A stretch of 49,161 nucleotides of DNA, taken from positions 1 through 49,161 of the forward strand of contig JACCXZ010000055.1 of the NCBI GenBank assembly GCA_013696745.1. Direction: 5' to 3'. The notes beneath the pieces are model-generated. The model had not been told where the DNA came from, ran no database searches, and worked only from the letters and a program-made list of their open reading frames with translations. Both the position numbers and the translations under genes were made by a program. Source of the DNA: Nocardioidaceae bacterium. GTDB lineage: Bacteria > Actinomycetota > Actinomycetes > Propionibacteriales > Nocardioidaceae. The stretch's first letter is position 1. Each line of letters opens with the position of its first letter. Shown here in pieces: positions 40,452 through 48,890 of the stretch.

Positions 40452-41489
40452 TTACGGCCGAGGGTTTCCGACGAGGCCGGGGATCTCGGTCACCGGGATC
40501 GCCTGCTGCACGACCATGTCGTGATCACCGAGCGACTCGATGTCGTCGCCCGTCTGCATCTCGGCGCTCCAGGTCACGGTGACGGTCATGATGAAGACCG
40601 GGACGGGGTAGTCCTCGGCGCCCTCGGGCATCGGGATCTCCTCGGACAGCTCCTCGGCGGCCGCGCTGGAGTGGTCGAACTGGAAGTAGCACTCGCTTTC
40701 CTGGCCGCCCGGGAACTGCGCGCCGGGCAGCGGATCGGCCTCGAAGTCGTACACCGGCGGGTCGTGCCCGCAGTCCTTGGGCTGCATGCCCTTGACGTTG
40801 GCGTCGATGACGATCTCGGAGGCTTCGGCCCGCGCCTGGGTCTCGCCGGCCCCGATCTCGATGAACGGGTCGCCGTTCCCGCCGCCATCTGTCGTGCCGG
40901 GTCGGCTGTGGACCTCGTACTCGCCGTTGTCCTGCAGCATCATCCAGCGGAACTGGAAGAACGTGTACTGGTTCACGCGGACCACGTGCGAGGGCCGGGC
41001 CGCGGTGAACGGGATCGGGTACCCGCTGTACTGGATCCGCCGCCAGATCCGTCGCTCGGCCTCCGAGAGGTTCCCGTAGGTGAGCGGCTCGGTGCCTGCC
41101 TCGACGAAGTCGAAGGACAGCTGCACGGTGACGTCCTCGCCACCGGTGATCGTGTCGACGTCCACACCGGCGAGACAGGACATCACCCAGTACTCGCCCG
41201 CGGCGCCGTCCTGGTTCACCGGCGGCTTCATCCCGTCCGGGACCCGGCTGTGCATGCACGGCTGGAAGGCAGCGCCGCCGAGGAGCTGGGCGATCGTCGC
41301 GACGGTCGCCCCGCCGTCGGTGGCCAGGCAGTACATGCTGATACCGCTGCCGTTGGCCACGGCAGAGCAGGAACCGGAGCTGCCGACGCCGCTCTGGTCC
41401 GCCTGCGCGGCCGGCGTCCCTGCCACCAGACTGCTCGCCAGCAGCGCGACCCCCAAGCCGATGCGCTGGATCCATGTCCGGGTCCTCAC
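40452..41489 (-). CDS. Secreted protein of the tad operon, function unknown
   Basis: The 345-residue protein has a clear signal peptide (TRTWIQRIGLGVALLASSLVAGTPAAQA, cleavage near 30). The mature part is acidic and contains seven cysteines that could form disulfides. No known domain is apparent. Beta-rich segments (DVTVQLSFDFVEAG, VFIMTVTVTWSAEM) suggest a folded extracellular domain. It overlaps the lipoprotein gene by four bases and abuts the LysM-BTAD gene, so all three should be co-translated. A pilus-associated or cell-surface role is inferred from position alone. Confidence 0.8.
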   Translation of the reverse strand: MRTRTWIQRIGLGVALLASSLVAGTPAAQADQSGVGSSGSCSAVANGSGISMYCLATDGGATVATIAQLLGGAAFQPCMHSRVPDGMKPPVNQDGAAGEYWVMSCLAGVDVDTITGGEDVTVQLSFDFVEAGTEPLTYGNLSEAERRIWRRIQYSGYPIPFTAARPSHVVRVNQYTFFQFRWMMLQDNGEYEVHSRPGTTDGGGNGDPFIEIGAGETQARAEASEIVIDANVKGMQPKDCGHDPPVYDFEADPLPGAQFPGGQESECYFQFDHSSAAAEELSEEIPMPEGAEDYPVPVFIMTVTVTWSAEMQTGDDIESLGDHDMVVQQAIPVTEIPGLVGNPRP

Positions 41490-42094
41490 GGTGCCTCCTC
41501 GTCACAAGCGAAACGCCCACGCGCCTCGTCGACCACCCACCACTGCTGCTGCACGAACGTCATTGTCACACTGCGCGGGGTCCACCGGCGTGGCGTCGGT
41601 CTCAGCGGTTCCCCCGTCCGCTCGTCCACGAACGCAACGGACGGAGCCCACAGGCAGACCTGCGCGACCGTCGTGGTGCCCCGGTCCTCCAGGCCCGACA
41701 GGTGGGCCAGCGTGGTGTCGGCCACAGTTGCCCCCAGGTCCTTCGCCTGCGCCGCCAGGGCACGGCGGTCGTCCATCTGCTGCGCTGAGGTGCTGTCGAG
41801 GAACAGCGGCGAGGTGGCCTTGTCGCGGACCGTCTGACCCACCGCAGCGAGGTACCGCTCCAGAGTTCGGCTGCGCTCGTCGTCGGCCCAGTGCCCGAGG
41901 TCCAGGTCCAGGCCGGTGATGTCGGTCGGCGCCGTGCGCTGCGTCGGCCCCTGGTCCGGCTCCGACACCATCGGCTCCGTCGGAGGCTCGGCGAGGTCCA
42001 GCGGGTCCGACGCACCCGGGTCGTTGCTGCATCCGGCAGCCACCAGCCCGAGGGCGAGCACCACCGGGGCCAGCGCGTCCGATCGCCGACTCAT
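41486..42094 (-). CDS. Predicted lipoprotein of the tad operon
   Basis: The 202-residue protein has a signal sequence ending in a lipobox, LVAAGC, with the lipid-modified Cys at about residue 22. An acidic linker follows, then a compact domain (ERYLAAVGQTVRDKAT, SVTMTFVQQQWWVVDE) of the kind seen in small actinobacterial lipoproteins. It is therefore anchored outside the membrane. It overlaps both neighbours by four bases (ATGA and GTGA), placing it firmly in the tad operon. It could act as an outer pilus assembly factor; no motif proves this. Confidence 0.82.
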   Translation of the reverse strand: MSRRSDALAPVVLALGLVAAGCSNDPGASDPLDLAEPPTEPMVSEPDQGPTQRTAPTDITGLDLDLGHWADDERSRTLERYLAAVGQTVRDKATSPLFLDSTSAQQMDDRRALAAQAKDLGATVADTTLAHLSGLEDRGTTTVAQVCLWAPSVAFVDERTGEPLRPTPRRWTPRSVTMTFVQQQWWVVDEARGRFACDEEAP

Positions 42095-42861
42095 CCGTTG
42101 CCACCGGAGTTGTCGGGGTTCTCCGGCTCGGTCGGATCGGAGGTCGGTTCGGTGGGATCTGGGTCAGGATCGGGCTGGGGCTCGGGATCCGGCGGTGGCA
42201 GCGGGCAGTACGGCAGCTCGCCCTCCGGTGGGTCCGGCAGCACAGGAGGATCCTGACCGCCGCCCGGCGGGTCGGGGATCAGCCCCGGTGGGATGTCCTG
42301 GCAGGTGGGGAAGGCAGTCGGGACGTCGGGCGGCGGGGCGGTGCCGATGCCCGGGTTGACGAGGCTCTCGTCCACCACCGGCTCGAGGCTGGGCAGCTCG
42401 CCGAGGATCGCCTCGTCGATCCCCTCCACGGGGAACGCGGTCGCGGACTCGGTCACCTCCACACCGCTGTCGCCGGTGACCATGTCGAGCAGGATCGGGT
42501 CGTACTTCACGACCGCCTCGACGGTGACGGAGGCGATCGTGGCGTCCTGGGTCACCGGCTCGATGTCCACCAGCTCGCAGCTGACCACGTCGTCGTCAAC
42601 GGACTTGGCCTCCTCGCAGTAGTCGACGACCGCCTTCTCTGCCCGGTCGGGAACCAGGGTGACGAGCCCCTGCGTGGGATCGATCTGCTGAACCGACGAA
42701 CGCGCGGCCTCCTCGGCGACGGCAACAGCGCGGGCCGCGGTGGCCAGCTGGCGTGAGCCGTCGATCACCAGGCCGGCCAGCAGCAACAACGTGGCGGCGA
42801 TGATTGCGACGAACGGGGTGAACGAGCCGCACTCCACACGGTTCTGGTGGCCGGGCCGCAT
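42091..42861 (-). CDS. TadG-like pilus-assembly protein
   Basis: The 256-residue protein has an N-terminal GSFTPFVAIIAATLLLLAGLVIDGSRQLATAARAVAVAEEA-type segment (residues 12-52; only the pattern is given here). This is the hallmark of TadG/TadF-like proteins with one membrane helix. The middle is an extracytoplasmic domain. The last 75 residues are a Pro/Asp/Glu-rich tail (PDPEPQPDPDPDP) that is probably extended and disordered. It overlaps the upstream pseudopilin by one base and the lipoprotein gene by four. Confidence 0.82.
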   Translation of the reverse strand: MRPGHQNRVECGSFTPFVAIIAATLLLLAGLVIDGSRQLATAARAVAVAEEAARSSVQQIDPTQGLVTLVPDRAEKAVVDYCEEAKSVDDDVVSCELVDIEPVTQDATIASVTVEAVVKYDPILLDMVTGDSGVEVTESATAFPVEGIDEAILGELPSLEPVVDESLVNPGIGTAPPPDVPTAFPTCQDIPPGLIPDPPGGGQDPPVLPDPPEGELPYCPLPPPDPEPQPDPDPDPTEPTSDPTEPENPDNSGGNG

Positions 42862-43325
42862 CAGTAGTACCCCCGCAGCGAGTCCAGCGGCGACACGAAG
42901 GACGAGGTGATCGGATCGATCTCGGGGAAGGGGAAGAACGTGACGTCGCCGAGGTCGATGGCACAGGTCACCGTGACCGTGACCATCGTGAGGGGCTCGC
43001 CACTGATGATCGGCGGCACGTCGAACTCGCCGGTCGACGTGCTCATCGCGAAGGCCTCGTCGTTGCCGCACTCGGTGACGGTGCCGCCCAATACGTCGTC
43101 GACGGCGCTGGCGGCCTTCGTCTGCGCCTCCTGCATGCTGCGGGCCTGGGTCGCGACCCGCACCCCGTCGCGTGCGGCCTGGTCGACCAGCTGCTCGGTG
43201 TGGGCATAGACACCGAGCGCGTACAGCAGGGTGATGAAACCGATGAGCAGCGGTGCCAGGATGACCAGCTCGAGGGAGGCACCGGCCCGCTCATCGCGGC
43301 CCCGGCGGCCGTCGGGGTGCATCAT
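42861..43325 (-). CDS. TadE/TadF-like minor pseudopilin
   Basis: The 154-residue protein has a short basic leader, then AGASLELVILAPLLIGFITL. This is the class IVb prepilin-like helix with a Glu at +4/+5, as in TadE-like proteins. The rest is an exported domain with one Cys pair (TECGNDE and VTCAID). It overlaps the preceding TadE gene by four bases (ATGA). It is probably processed by a prepilin peptidase, which is not encoded in this window. Confidence 0.85.
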   Translation of the reverse strand: MMHPDGRRGRDERAGASLELVILAPLLIGFITLLYALGVYAHTEQLVDQAARDGVRVATQARSMQEAQTKAASAVDDVLGGTVTECGNDEAFAMSTSTGEFDVPPIISGEPLTMVTVTVTCAIDLGDVTFFPFPEIDPITSSFVSPLDSLRGYY

Positions 43326-43732
43326 GAGAGTTCCCCTGTGTCCGGCTCGAACAGCTCGACCTCGACACTGACCGTCTCGGTGACCGTCGCGGGAAAGAAC
43401 GGCACCAGGTCGACGTACCCGCCGCTCACCGAGACCGTCACCCGTCCGTCCTCCACCCCGCTGACCGCGGCCTCGGCCCCGGTCAGGATGCCGAGCTCGT
43501 CGGCGTATCTCTCGGCGGTCTGCACGGCGATGGCGCGAAACTCCTCCGGCTCGTCGAGGGTGCCCGAGATCCGCATGACCGATGCTCCCTCGTGAGCCGC
43601 GGTGACGGCCACGTTGCGGGCGAACAGCCACAGACCGACCTCGACGATGCTGAAGATGACCAGCAGGAAGACGGGCACGACGATGGACATCTCGAGCGCG
43701 CTCGCGCCGCGGTCAGTACGTCGTGCTCTCAT
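43322..43732 (-). CDS. TadE-like minor pseudopilin
   Basis: The 136-residue protein begins MRARRTDRGASALEMSIVV. The sequence G|ASALE fits prepilin-peptidase cleavage with Glu at +5, and the hydrophobic helix follows directly. The remainder is a small beta-rich extracytoplasmic domain. TadE proteins assist Flp pilus assembly. It lies 37 bases after flp and overlaps the next pseudopilin gene. Confidence 0.88.
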   Translation of the reverse strand: MRARRTDRGASALEMSIVVPVFLLVIFSIVEVGLWLFARNVAVTAAHEGASVMRISGTLDEPEEFRAIAVQTAERYADELGILTGAEAAVSGVEDGRVTVSVSGGYVDLVPFFPATVTETVSVEVELFEPDTGELS

Positions 43733-43769
43733 CGTGCCTGCTTCTGGTCGGTCGTCGTGCCAGGTCGGC

Positions 43770-43985
43770 TCAGAGGTCGGTGCCGCCGTCGAGCTCGTCG
43801 GTGGACTGCTCGACCCGGGTGCGGATCTCGTTGGCGACGAAGATCGCGATGCCGACGATGATGGCCGAGATGATGGCCCACTCCAGCGCCGAGGCGCCGA
43901 GCTCGTTGCGGCCCTCACGGCGAGCGCGCTGCGCGCGGCCGCGGACGTAACCGAGCAGGATCTGCGTCAGCTGGATGTGCTTCAC
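43770..43985 (-). CDS. flp: Flp-family major pilin
   Basis: The 71-residue prepilin has a basic leader, then ELG|ASALEWAIISAIIVGIAIFVA. Cleavage after Gly30 leaves Glu at +5 and the type IVb hydrophobic helix at 36-51. The short 20-residue C-terminal tail is typical of Flp pilins. GTG 43985 follows AAGGAG at seven bases, the clearest ribosome site of the tad operon, as expected for the most abundant subunit. The genes on either side are separated by 68 and 37 bases instead of overlapping, so flp may also have separate transcription. Confidence 0.93.
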   Translation of the reverse strand: MKHIQLTQILLGYVRGRAQRARREGRNELGASALEWAIISAIIVGIAIFVANEIRTRVEQSTDELDGGTDL

Positions 43986-44053
43986 GGTGGTGCTCCTTGG
44001 GTGTGGTGGTGTCGGGACGACTCCTGCCGGGACGGCGTCCGCGGCTTGACGGT

Positions 44054-44950
44054 TCACAGCTGCGCGACCGCGGGGTAGGTGAGGAACAACAGGAACGAGA
44101 TGGCGATCAGGATCTGCGCCAGCAGCATCGACTGGGAGTTCTCGCCGGCCATCCCCTCGACATCGGCGAGCTCCTTGCGCCGCATGCTCTGCGCTCGTGC
44201 CATCAGCGAGGTGCGGATCTTGGCTCCTTCGTCCCCGGCGAGGGCAAGCGCCGAGGCGAGCTCGCGCAGCTCCTCGACGCCGAGTTCGCGACCGAGGGCG
44301 GCGATCCCTTCCCAGGGCGTGTGGCCCACGATGCGTGCGTTGCTGAGCGCTTGCCTGATCCGGACCATCGCCCAGTGCTCACCGATGCTCGACGCCGCCA
44401 TCAGCGCCTCGGGCAGCCCCCGACCACCGGCCAGATTCATGGCGACGAGGTCCAGGAACGAACCCATCACGTGGCGGAAGTCGCGACGTCGCCGTTCGGC
44501 CTCACGTTTGAGCTGAGCGTCGGGCAGCGTGAAGAAGACCGCCCCGGCAAGCAGGCCGGAGACCGCCGACAAGCCGAGGCCGACGAAGTCGGTCACCCGC
44601 AGCAGGATCGGGAACCAGATGAGCCCGACCAGGCCGGCGAGCACCTTGGTCCCCATGTGCACGGTGAACGACCGGTTGAGCACCGAGAGGTCGGTACGGG
44701 TCCGGGTGAACTGCCACCCGCGGGCCAGGGCCTCCGCCTCGATCCGCGCACCGATCGACATCGTCACCTGTTCGAGGCGACCGTCGGTGCGTCTACCGGC
44801 CGCACTAGCGGTCAAGGAGTGGTGCGACTTGCGGCCGGAGTCGATGCGGGCCAGCGTGGCCCTGATGCCCGGCCGTGGACGGACGAACACGAGGACGAGC
44901 AGGACGGCGCCGACACCGACGACGGCGCCGGAGAGCAGCGGCAGGGTCAT
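44054..44950 (-). CDS. tadC: TadC, inner-membrane platform protein of the Flp pilus
   Basis: The 298-residue T2SSF-family protein has an N-terminal helix (LLSGAVVGVGAVLLVLVFV), a pair of helices in the middle and one at the C-terminus (AQILIAISFLLFLTYPAVAQL). The type II/IV secretion F domain lies between (DLVAMNLAGGRGLPEALMAAS, then LREL-type helices and EGAKIRTSLMARAQSMR). It pairs with TadB to form the assembly platform above the TadA ATPase. It overlaps tadB as ATGA. Confidence 0.92.
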   Translation of the reverse strand: MTLPLLSGAVVGVGAVLLVLVFVRPRPGIRATLARIDSGRKSHHSLTASAAGRRTDGRLEQVTMSIGARIEAEALARGWQFTRTRTDLSVLNRSFTVHMGTKVLAGLVGLIWFPILLRVTDFVGLGLSAVSGLLAGAVFFTLPDAQLKREAERRRRDFRHVMGSFLDLVAMNLAGGRGLPEALMAASSIGEHWAMVRIRQALSNARIVGHTPWEGIAALGRELGVEELRELASALALAGDEGAKIRTSLMARAQSMRRKELADVEGMAGENSQSMLLAQILIAISFLLFLTYPAVAQL

Positions 44951-45840
44951 CGCGCCGCCACCTTGTCCGCGGCGACCGGCGCGCTGCTGCCCTGATTGCC
45001 GTCGATCAGGAACCGCTCCGTCGTGGACACGCCGGCGAGCCGACGCAACCACAGGACCCCGGCGGCGAACAGCACGACGACGACCGTGAGGGCGAACTGC
45101 CCCTCGAAGGTGCCGTAGGGCTCGACATAAGTGCCGTTGAAGACGATGAGAATCCCGGCGAACACCAACGTGACTCCGACCACGATCTGGACACTGCGCC
45201 GCGTGCTCCGGCGGCTGCCCTCGACCCTGCGCCGCAGGTCGAGCTCCTCACGTGCTGACTCCGACAGTGCGGTGAGAACCTCCCGCAGTCCGGGGCCGCG
45301 AAGCCTGGCGTTGAGGATCAGCGCCGCGACGATGAGGTCGGCGGCGCTGTCGTCGAGGTCGTCGGAGAACTTCAACAGGGCACTCGGCAACGGTTCACGC
45401 ACCCGCAGACGGTCGACGAGCAGGTTCAGCGCCGGCCGGATCGACGGGGCCGCGTTGACCGCTGTCGCCGGGATGGCCTGCTCGAGGCCGACGGCTCCGG
45501 CGATGGTGTCGCGCAACGACTCGGTCCACGAGGCGAGGCCGTCCAGACGGGTGATCGCACGCCGCTCCTGGGCGGATCCACCGAAGATCTTGGTCCACAA
45601 CGCGGTGAGCAGCCCGAGCACGAGGCCCAGCACCGGCCATCCGGTGAAGACCAGCACGGTAAGGCCCACTCCGACACCGGCGAGGACGTGGACTGTGGAC
45701 CGCTTGAGCTTCACGGTGCGCCCGGGAGTCGCGGCGTCCCTGCCCGGCGTCCCCGTGACAGCCAGGACCAGCAGCAGCAGTCCGACACCCACCGCGACAC
45801 CGGCGGAGATCGCGAGCTCGGTGCGGAACTCCTCGATCAT
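44947..45840 (-). CDS. tadB: TadB, inner-membrane platform protein of the Flp pilus
   Basis: The 297-residue T2SSF-family protein has an N-terminal helix, two helices near 50-85, the F domain (LASWTESLRDTIAGAVGLEQAI, then DLIVAALILNARLRGPGLREVL) and C-terminal helices. The gene order tadA-tadB-tadC with ATGA overlaps on both sides is the standard pilus motor and platform set. The internal ATG at 45840 is used; upstream codons in the frame belong to tadA. Confidence 0.92.
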   Translation of the reverse strand: MIEEFRTELAISAGVAVGVGLLLLVLAVTGTPGRDAATPGRTVKLKRSTVHVLAGVGVGLTVLVFTGWPVLGLVLGLLTALWTKIFGGSAQERRAITRLDGLASWTESLRDTIAGAVGLEQAIPATAVNAAPSIRPALNLLVDRLRVREPLPSALLKFSDDLDDSAADLIVAALILNARLRGPGLREVLTALSESAREELDLRRRVEGSRRSTRRSVQIVVGVTLVFAGILIVFNGTYVEPYGTFEGQFALTVVVVLFAAGVLWLRRLAGVSTTERFLIDGNQGSSAPVAADKVAAR

Positions 45841-47147
45841 CCGGCCCACCTGCCGTGGACGAGGGGGTGGTAGCCCTCCTCCTCCAGGTCGGCTATGCAA
45901 GAGATGGGCGCGTGAGCGGCGGCGACGCCGTCGCTGTCAGGGGCGAAGACCTCGCTGGACAGCACCTGGCCGTCGTGGCCCACCACCTCACGGATGCTCT
46001 CGATCACGCGGCGCTGGGTTCCGCCGCTGACGTAGTCGTTGCGCTTGCGGATGAACACGACGAAGTCCAGCGCACCGGCGATCAACAGGTTGGTGGCCTC
46101 CAGCGGCAGTCGTTCACGGGCTTGGATCGCGTACGTCCCGATCCGGTTGAAGACCTCCATCGAGGAGTTCGAGTGGATGGTCGACAAGGAGCCGTCGTTG
46201 CCCTGGCTCATCGCGTTGAGCATCGTGACTATCTCGTCGCCGAGCACCTCACCGACGATCACCCGGGACGGGTTCATCCGCAGGGACCGGCGTACCAGCT
46301 CGGCCATCTCGACGCCTCCGACGCCCTCGGAGTTCGACAGCCGCTCCTCGAACGCCACGACGTTGGGGTGCAGGTCCTCGAACTCCCCGAGCCCGAGCTC
46401 GAGGGCGCGCTCCACCGTCACGAGCCGCTCGTGAGCGGGGATCTCGTTGGCCAGTGCCCGCAGCATCGTTGTCTTGCCGGCGTTGGTCGAGCCGGCGATC
46501 ATCACGTTCTTGCGGGCCAGCACGGCCGCCTTGAGAAAGGCCCCGATGTCGTGGCTCATGGTGCCGTTGCCGACCAGCTCGTCGAGGAAGACCCTGCCGA
46601 GCCGAGCCCTACGGATGGAGATCGACGGTCGGGCGCAGACGTTCATCACAGCCGACAGCCTGGAGCCGTCCGGAAGCCGCAGGTCCAGCAGCGGGTTGGC
46701 GGAGTCGAAGGGCCGGCTGGTCAGACCGGTGTGGGCAGCCAGGATCTGGATGAGCTCGACGAGCTCCTCGTCGTCGTCAGCGACCTGGGGCAACCGTTCC
46801 TCGCGGCCGTCACCGTACTGGACGAACACGCAGTCACAGCCGTTGATGTCGATGTTCTCGACCTCGGGGTCGTCGAGCAACGGCTGCAGTCGTCCGACCC
46901 CGAACAAGGCCGAGTGGATGGCCGAGGCGAGGCTGCCCTCCTCCTCAGCCGACACCGGCGCCTGACCCTCGGCGATCTGAAAGCGGGCGTAGTCCTCGAG
47001 CACCTGGACGATCAGGGAGCGGGCGTACTCGCGCTCGTCGTCGACCGACATGGCCGCCACGCCGTTCATCTGGTCCCGCCGGCGCTGGTCGTTGAGCCGG
47101 TCGGCGACCTGGACCCGCAGCTGACGCACGAGATCGTGGTCGATCAC
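45837..47147 (-). CDS. tadA: TadA/CpaF, pilus assembly ATPase
   Basis: The 436-residue secretion ATPase of the TadA/VirB11 family has Walker A GSTNAGKTT (about 219-227) and the Asp box region EDLHPNVVAFEER. Walker B is RVIVGEVLGDE (about 295-304) and the His box SLSTIHSNSS follows. The N-terminal domain (LFGVGRLQPLLDDPEVENI) is typical of CpaF. It powers Flp pilus extension and possibly retraction. GTG overlaps the TadZ stop (GTGA). Length and motifs are complete. Confidence 0.95.
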   Translation of the reverse strand: MIDHDLVRQLRVQVADRLNDQRRRDQMNGVAAMSVDDEREYARSLIVQVLEDYARFQIAEGQAPVSAEEEGSLASAIHSALFGVGRLQPLLDDPEVENIDINGCDCVFVQYGDGREERLPQVADDDEELVELIQILAAHTGLTSRPFDSANPLLDLRLPDGSRLSAVMNVCARPSISIRRARLGRVFLDELVGNGTMSHDIGAFLKAAVLARKNVMIAGSTNAGKTTMLRALANEIPAHERLVTVERALELGLGEFEDLHPNVVAFEERLSNSEGVGGVEMAELVRRSLRMNPSRVIVGEVLGDEIVTMLNAMSQGNDGSLSTIHSNSSMEVFNRIGTYAIQARERLPLEATNLLIAGALDFVVFIRKRNDYVSGGTQRRVIESIREVVGHDGQVLSSEVFAPDSDGVAAAHAPISCIADLEEEGYHPLVHGRWAG

Positions 47148-48040
47148 CGCGGCTCACCTCCCGCCGAGGTCAACGACGGCCCATCGACTGGTTGACGGAC
47201 CAGCTGCGGCTTCTCCCAGCCGGGCCAGGCCGAACCGGCTGGCCCGGCCCCCTGGTCGGTCTCAGGCCGAGGGACGAAGAACACCTCGGTCGCTGAGGAC
47301 AGCCCGGCCACGACTGGACGGGCGGACCTGACCAGCGCTGTCCGGTCGGCGCGACCGTCGACGCGGCCGGCGAAGAAGCCTGCACCTTTGGGGTCGCGCG
47401 CGAGCAGGTGCACGTCGGTCACGGGCGCGGCGGCCCGGCCGAGCGCGTCGCTGATCTCCTTGACGGGCCGTCCACGCCGGGGATCGGTGACGACGAGCAC
47501 GTGGATGCGGGTCCCGTTGGTGCTCGAGGGACGCAGCGCCGGCTCGAGGGCAAGCATCCGGTCCCGGAGGTGGACGACGTTGCTGGGCTGGTCGTCACAG
47601 ACCATGACGAGGTCGGATGCCGCTGTGAGCATGACGTTCTGCGGTGTGGCGGCGCCGAGCCTGCCGACGTCGGCGATGACGTCGCAGCCCGGGATGGCGG
47701 CGAGGATCGGACCGAGCTGGCCCCACTGGTGGGCCAGGCCCGCCGACTGCTCGGGCACCCGGACGCCGACGAGGACATCCAGGCCGCCGACCACCTGCTG
47801 GGTGTGCTCGGGCACCAGCTCGGCATGCAGGTTCTTGCGTCCGGCGGCTGCCAGGCTCAACAAACCGCGGTCCGGGTCGAGCGTGCCGCCGCCCGAAGCC
47901 GACATGCGTGCGGCCACGTCGCCCCCGTGCGGGTCACACTCGGCCACGATCACCGCACGCGGCCACAGCGCCCCGATCAGCAGCGCGGTGGTGGTGGCGC
48001 CCGGGGAACCCTTGGCAGAGGCAACGGCGATCAGACCCAT
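47144..48040 (-). CDS. TadZ/CpaE-like ParA-family ATPase
   Basis: The 298-residue MinD/ParA-like protein begins MGLIAVASAKGSPGATTTA. The P-loop reads KGSPGATT, with the signature lysine but without the second lysine of KGGxGKTT; from memory this is usual for actinobacterial TadZ-like proteins. VAECDPHGGD and VIADVGRLG fit switch I and switch II. There is no receiver domain in front, unlike Gram-negative CpaE. TadZ proteins place the pilus machine, usually at a pole. The gene is directly coupled to tadA. Confidence 0.85.
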   Translation of the reverse strand: MGLIAVASAKGSPGATTTALLIGALWPRAVIVAECDPHGGDVAARMSASGGGTLDPDRGLLSLAAAGRKNLHAELVPEHTQQVVGGLDVLVGVRVPEQSAGLAHQWGQLGPILAAIPGCDVIADVGRLGAATPQNVMLTAASDLVMVCDDQPSNVVHLRDRMLALEPALRPSSTNGTRIHVLVVTDPRRGRPVKEISDALGRAAAPVTDVHLLARDPKGAGFFAGRVDGRADRTALVRSARPVVAGLSSATEVFFVPRPETDQGAGPAGSAWPGWEKPQLVRQPVDGPSLTSAGGEPR

Positions 48041-48046
48041 GAGATC

Positions 48047-48814
48047 TCAGCTCGTCTCGCTGCTCGGTTCGTCGTCGCCCGGTGCGCCGCCGGATCCGGT
48101 GCAGTCGTCGGCGACGTCCTCCGGCACCTCGTCGACGCGGCCCACGACCACAGCCTCGTCGGCGATCGCCTCGGTGAGCTGGGCGATGCACTCTGCTGAC
48201 ACCGCGATGCTCAGCTGGGCCAGGTCGTCGGAGCTCGACCCGATGCCGCCGTCGTCGCCGGGGGGAAGGTGCGCCGAGCTGAGAGTGACGATGTACGTCA
48301 TGGTCTCGCCCTCGTCGTCCTGCGGCACCACGTTGATGGCGACCAGCGAGCCGCTCTCCAGGCTGCTCACCAGCGGAGAGTCCTCCACGGTGAGGCCGAG
48401 CTCCTGCTGTCCGTCGGTGAGGCTGCCCTCGGGGCTGAGCATGGTCTCGAGCAGCACGGTGCCCGAGACGAGGCGCGTCACGGCCCGCAGCTCACCGAGG
48501 TCCTCCACGCGCGACGCGGCGATGGCTCCATCGAAGTCCTCGGGCAGCTCCACGGACTCCAGGTCGCCCGCCGCTACCAACTCACCCGGACCGATCTCGG
48601 CGCCGTCTCGCACCGCGAGGTACTCCGAGCGGTTACCAGCCTGCAGCGCAAGCCACCCGCTGGCGAAGGCTCCACCGACGATCAGCAGGACCGCCAAGGC
48701 GGCCAGAGCCGGTCGACGCTCCCGGGAGGAGGGCAGGCGGGTCGACGGGGGCACGCGGGTGGAGGCCGAACTTCCCGAGGCGCGAGTGCCAATCGACTTG
48801 CGACTGTCCGCCAT
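48047..48814 (-). CDS. SAF-domain protein, CpaB/RcpC-like
   Basis: The 255-residue protein has an N-terminal cytoplasmic tail, one helix (ALAALAVLLIVGGAFASGWLALQ, about 35-57) and a SAF domain (about 65-130: YLAVRDGAEIGPGELVAAGDL, then AVTRLVSGTVLLETML). The SAF/CpaB fold is found near the periplasmic parts of Flp pilus machines. There is no secretin here, as expected for a Gram-positive organism. The acidic C-terminal tail (DDEPSSETS) is probably flexible. A GGAAGGA ribosome site lies five bases before the ATG at 48814. It lies only six bases upstream of TadZ. Confidence 0.85.
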   Translation of the reverse strand: MADSRKSIGTRASGSSASTRVPPSTRLPSSRERRPALAALAVLLIVGGAFASGWLALQAGNRSEYLAVRDGAEIGPGELVAAGDLESVELPEDFDGAIAASRVEDLGELRAVTRLVSGTVLLETMLSPEGSLTDGQQELGLTVEDSPLVSSLESGSLVAINVVPQDDEGETMTYIVTLSSAHLPPGDDGGIGSSSDDLAQLSIAVSAECIAQLTEAIADEAVVVGRVDEVPEDVADDCTGSGGAPGDDEPSSETS

Positions 48815-48890
48815 GGACGTCCTTCCACGCGCGCGCTATGACGAGGCGGACTCGAGCACGGGCCGGTTTCGCCCCGTACATCCGGCCCGC

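Noticed and set aside
38916-41837. A 973-codon open frame on the plus strand
   Set aside because: It is antisense to the LysM-BTAD and secreted-protein genes and has no domain or start signal.
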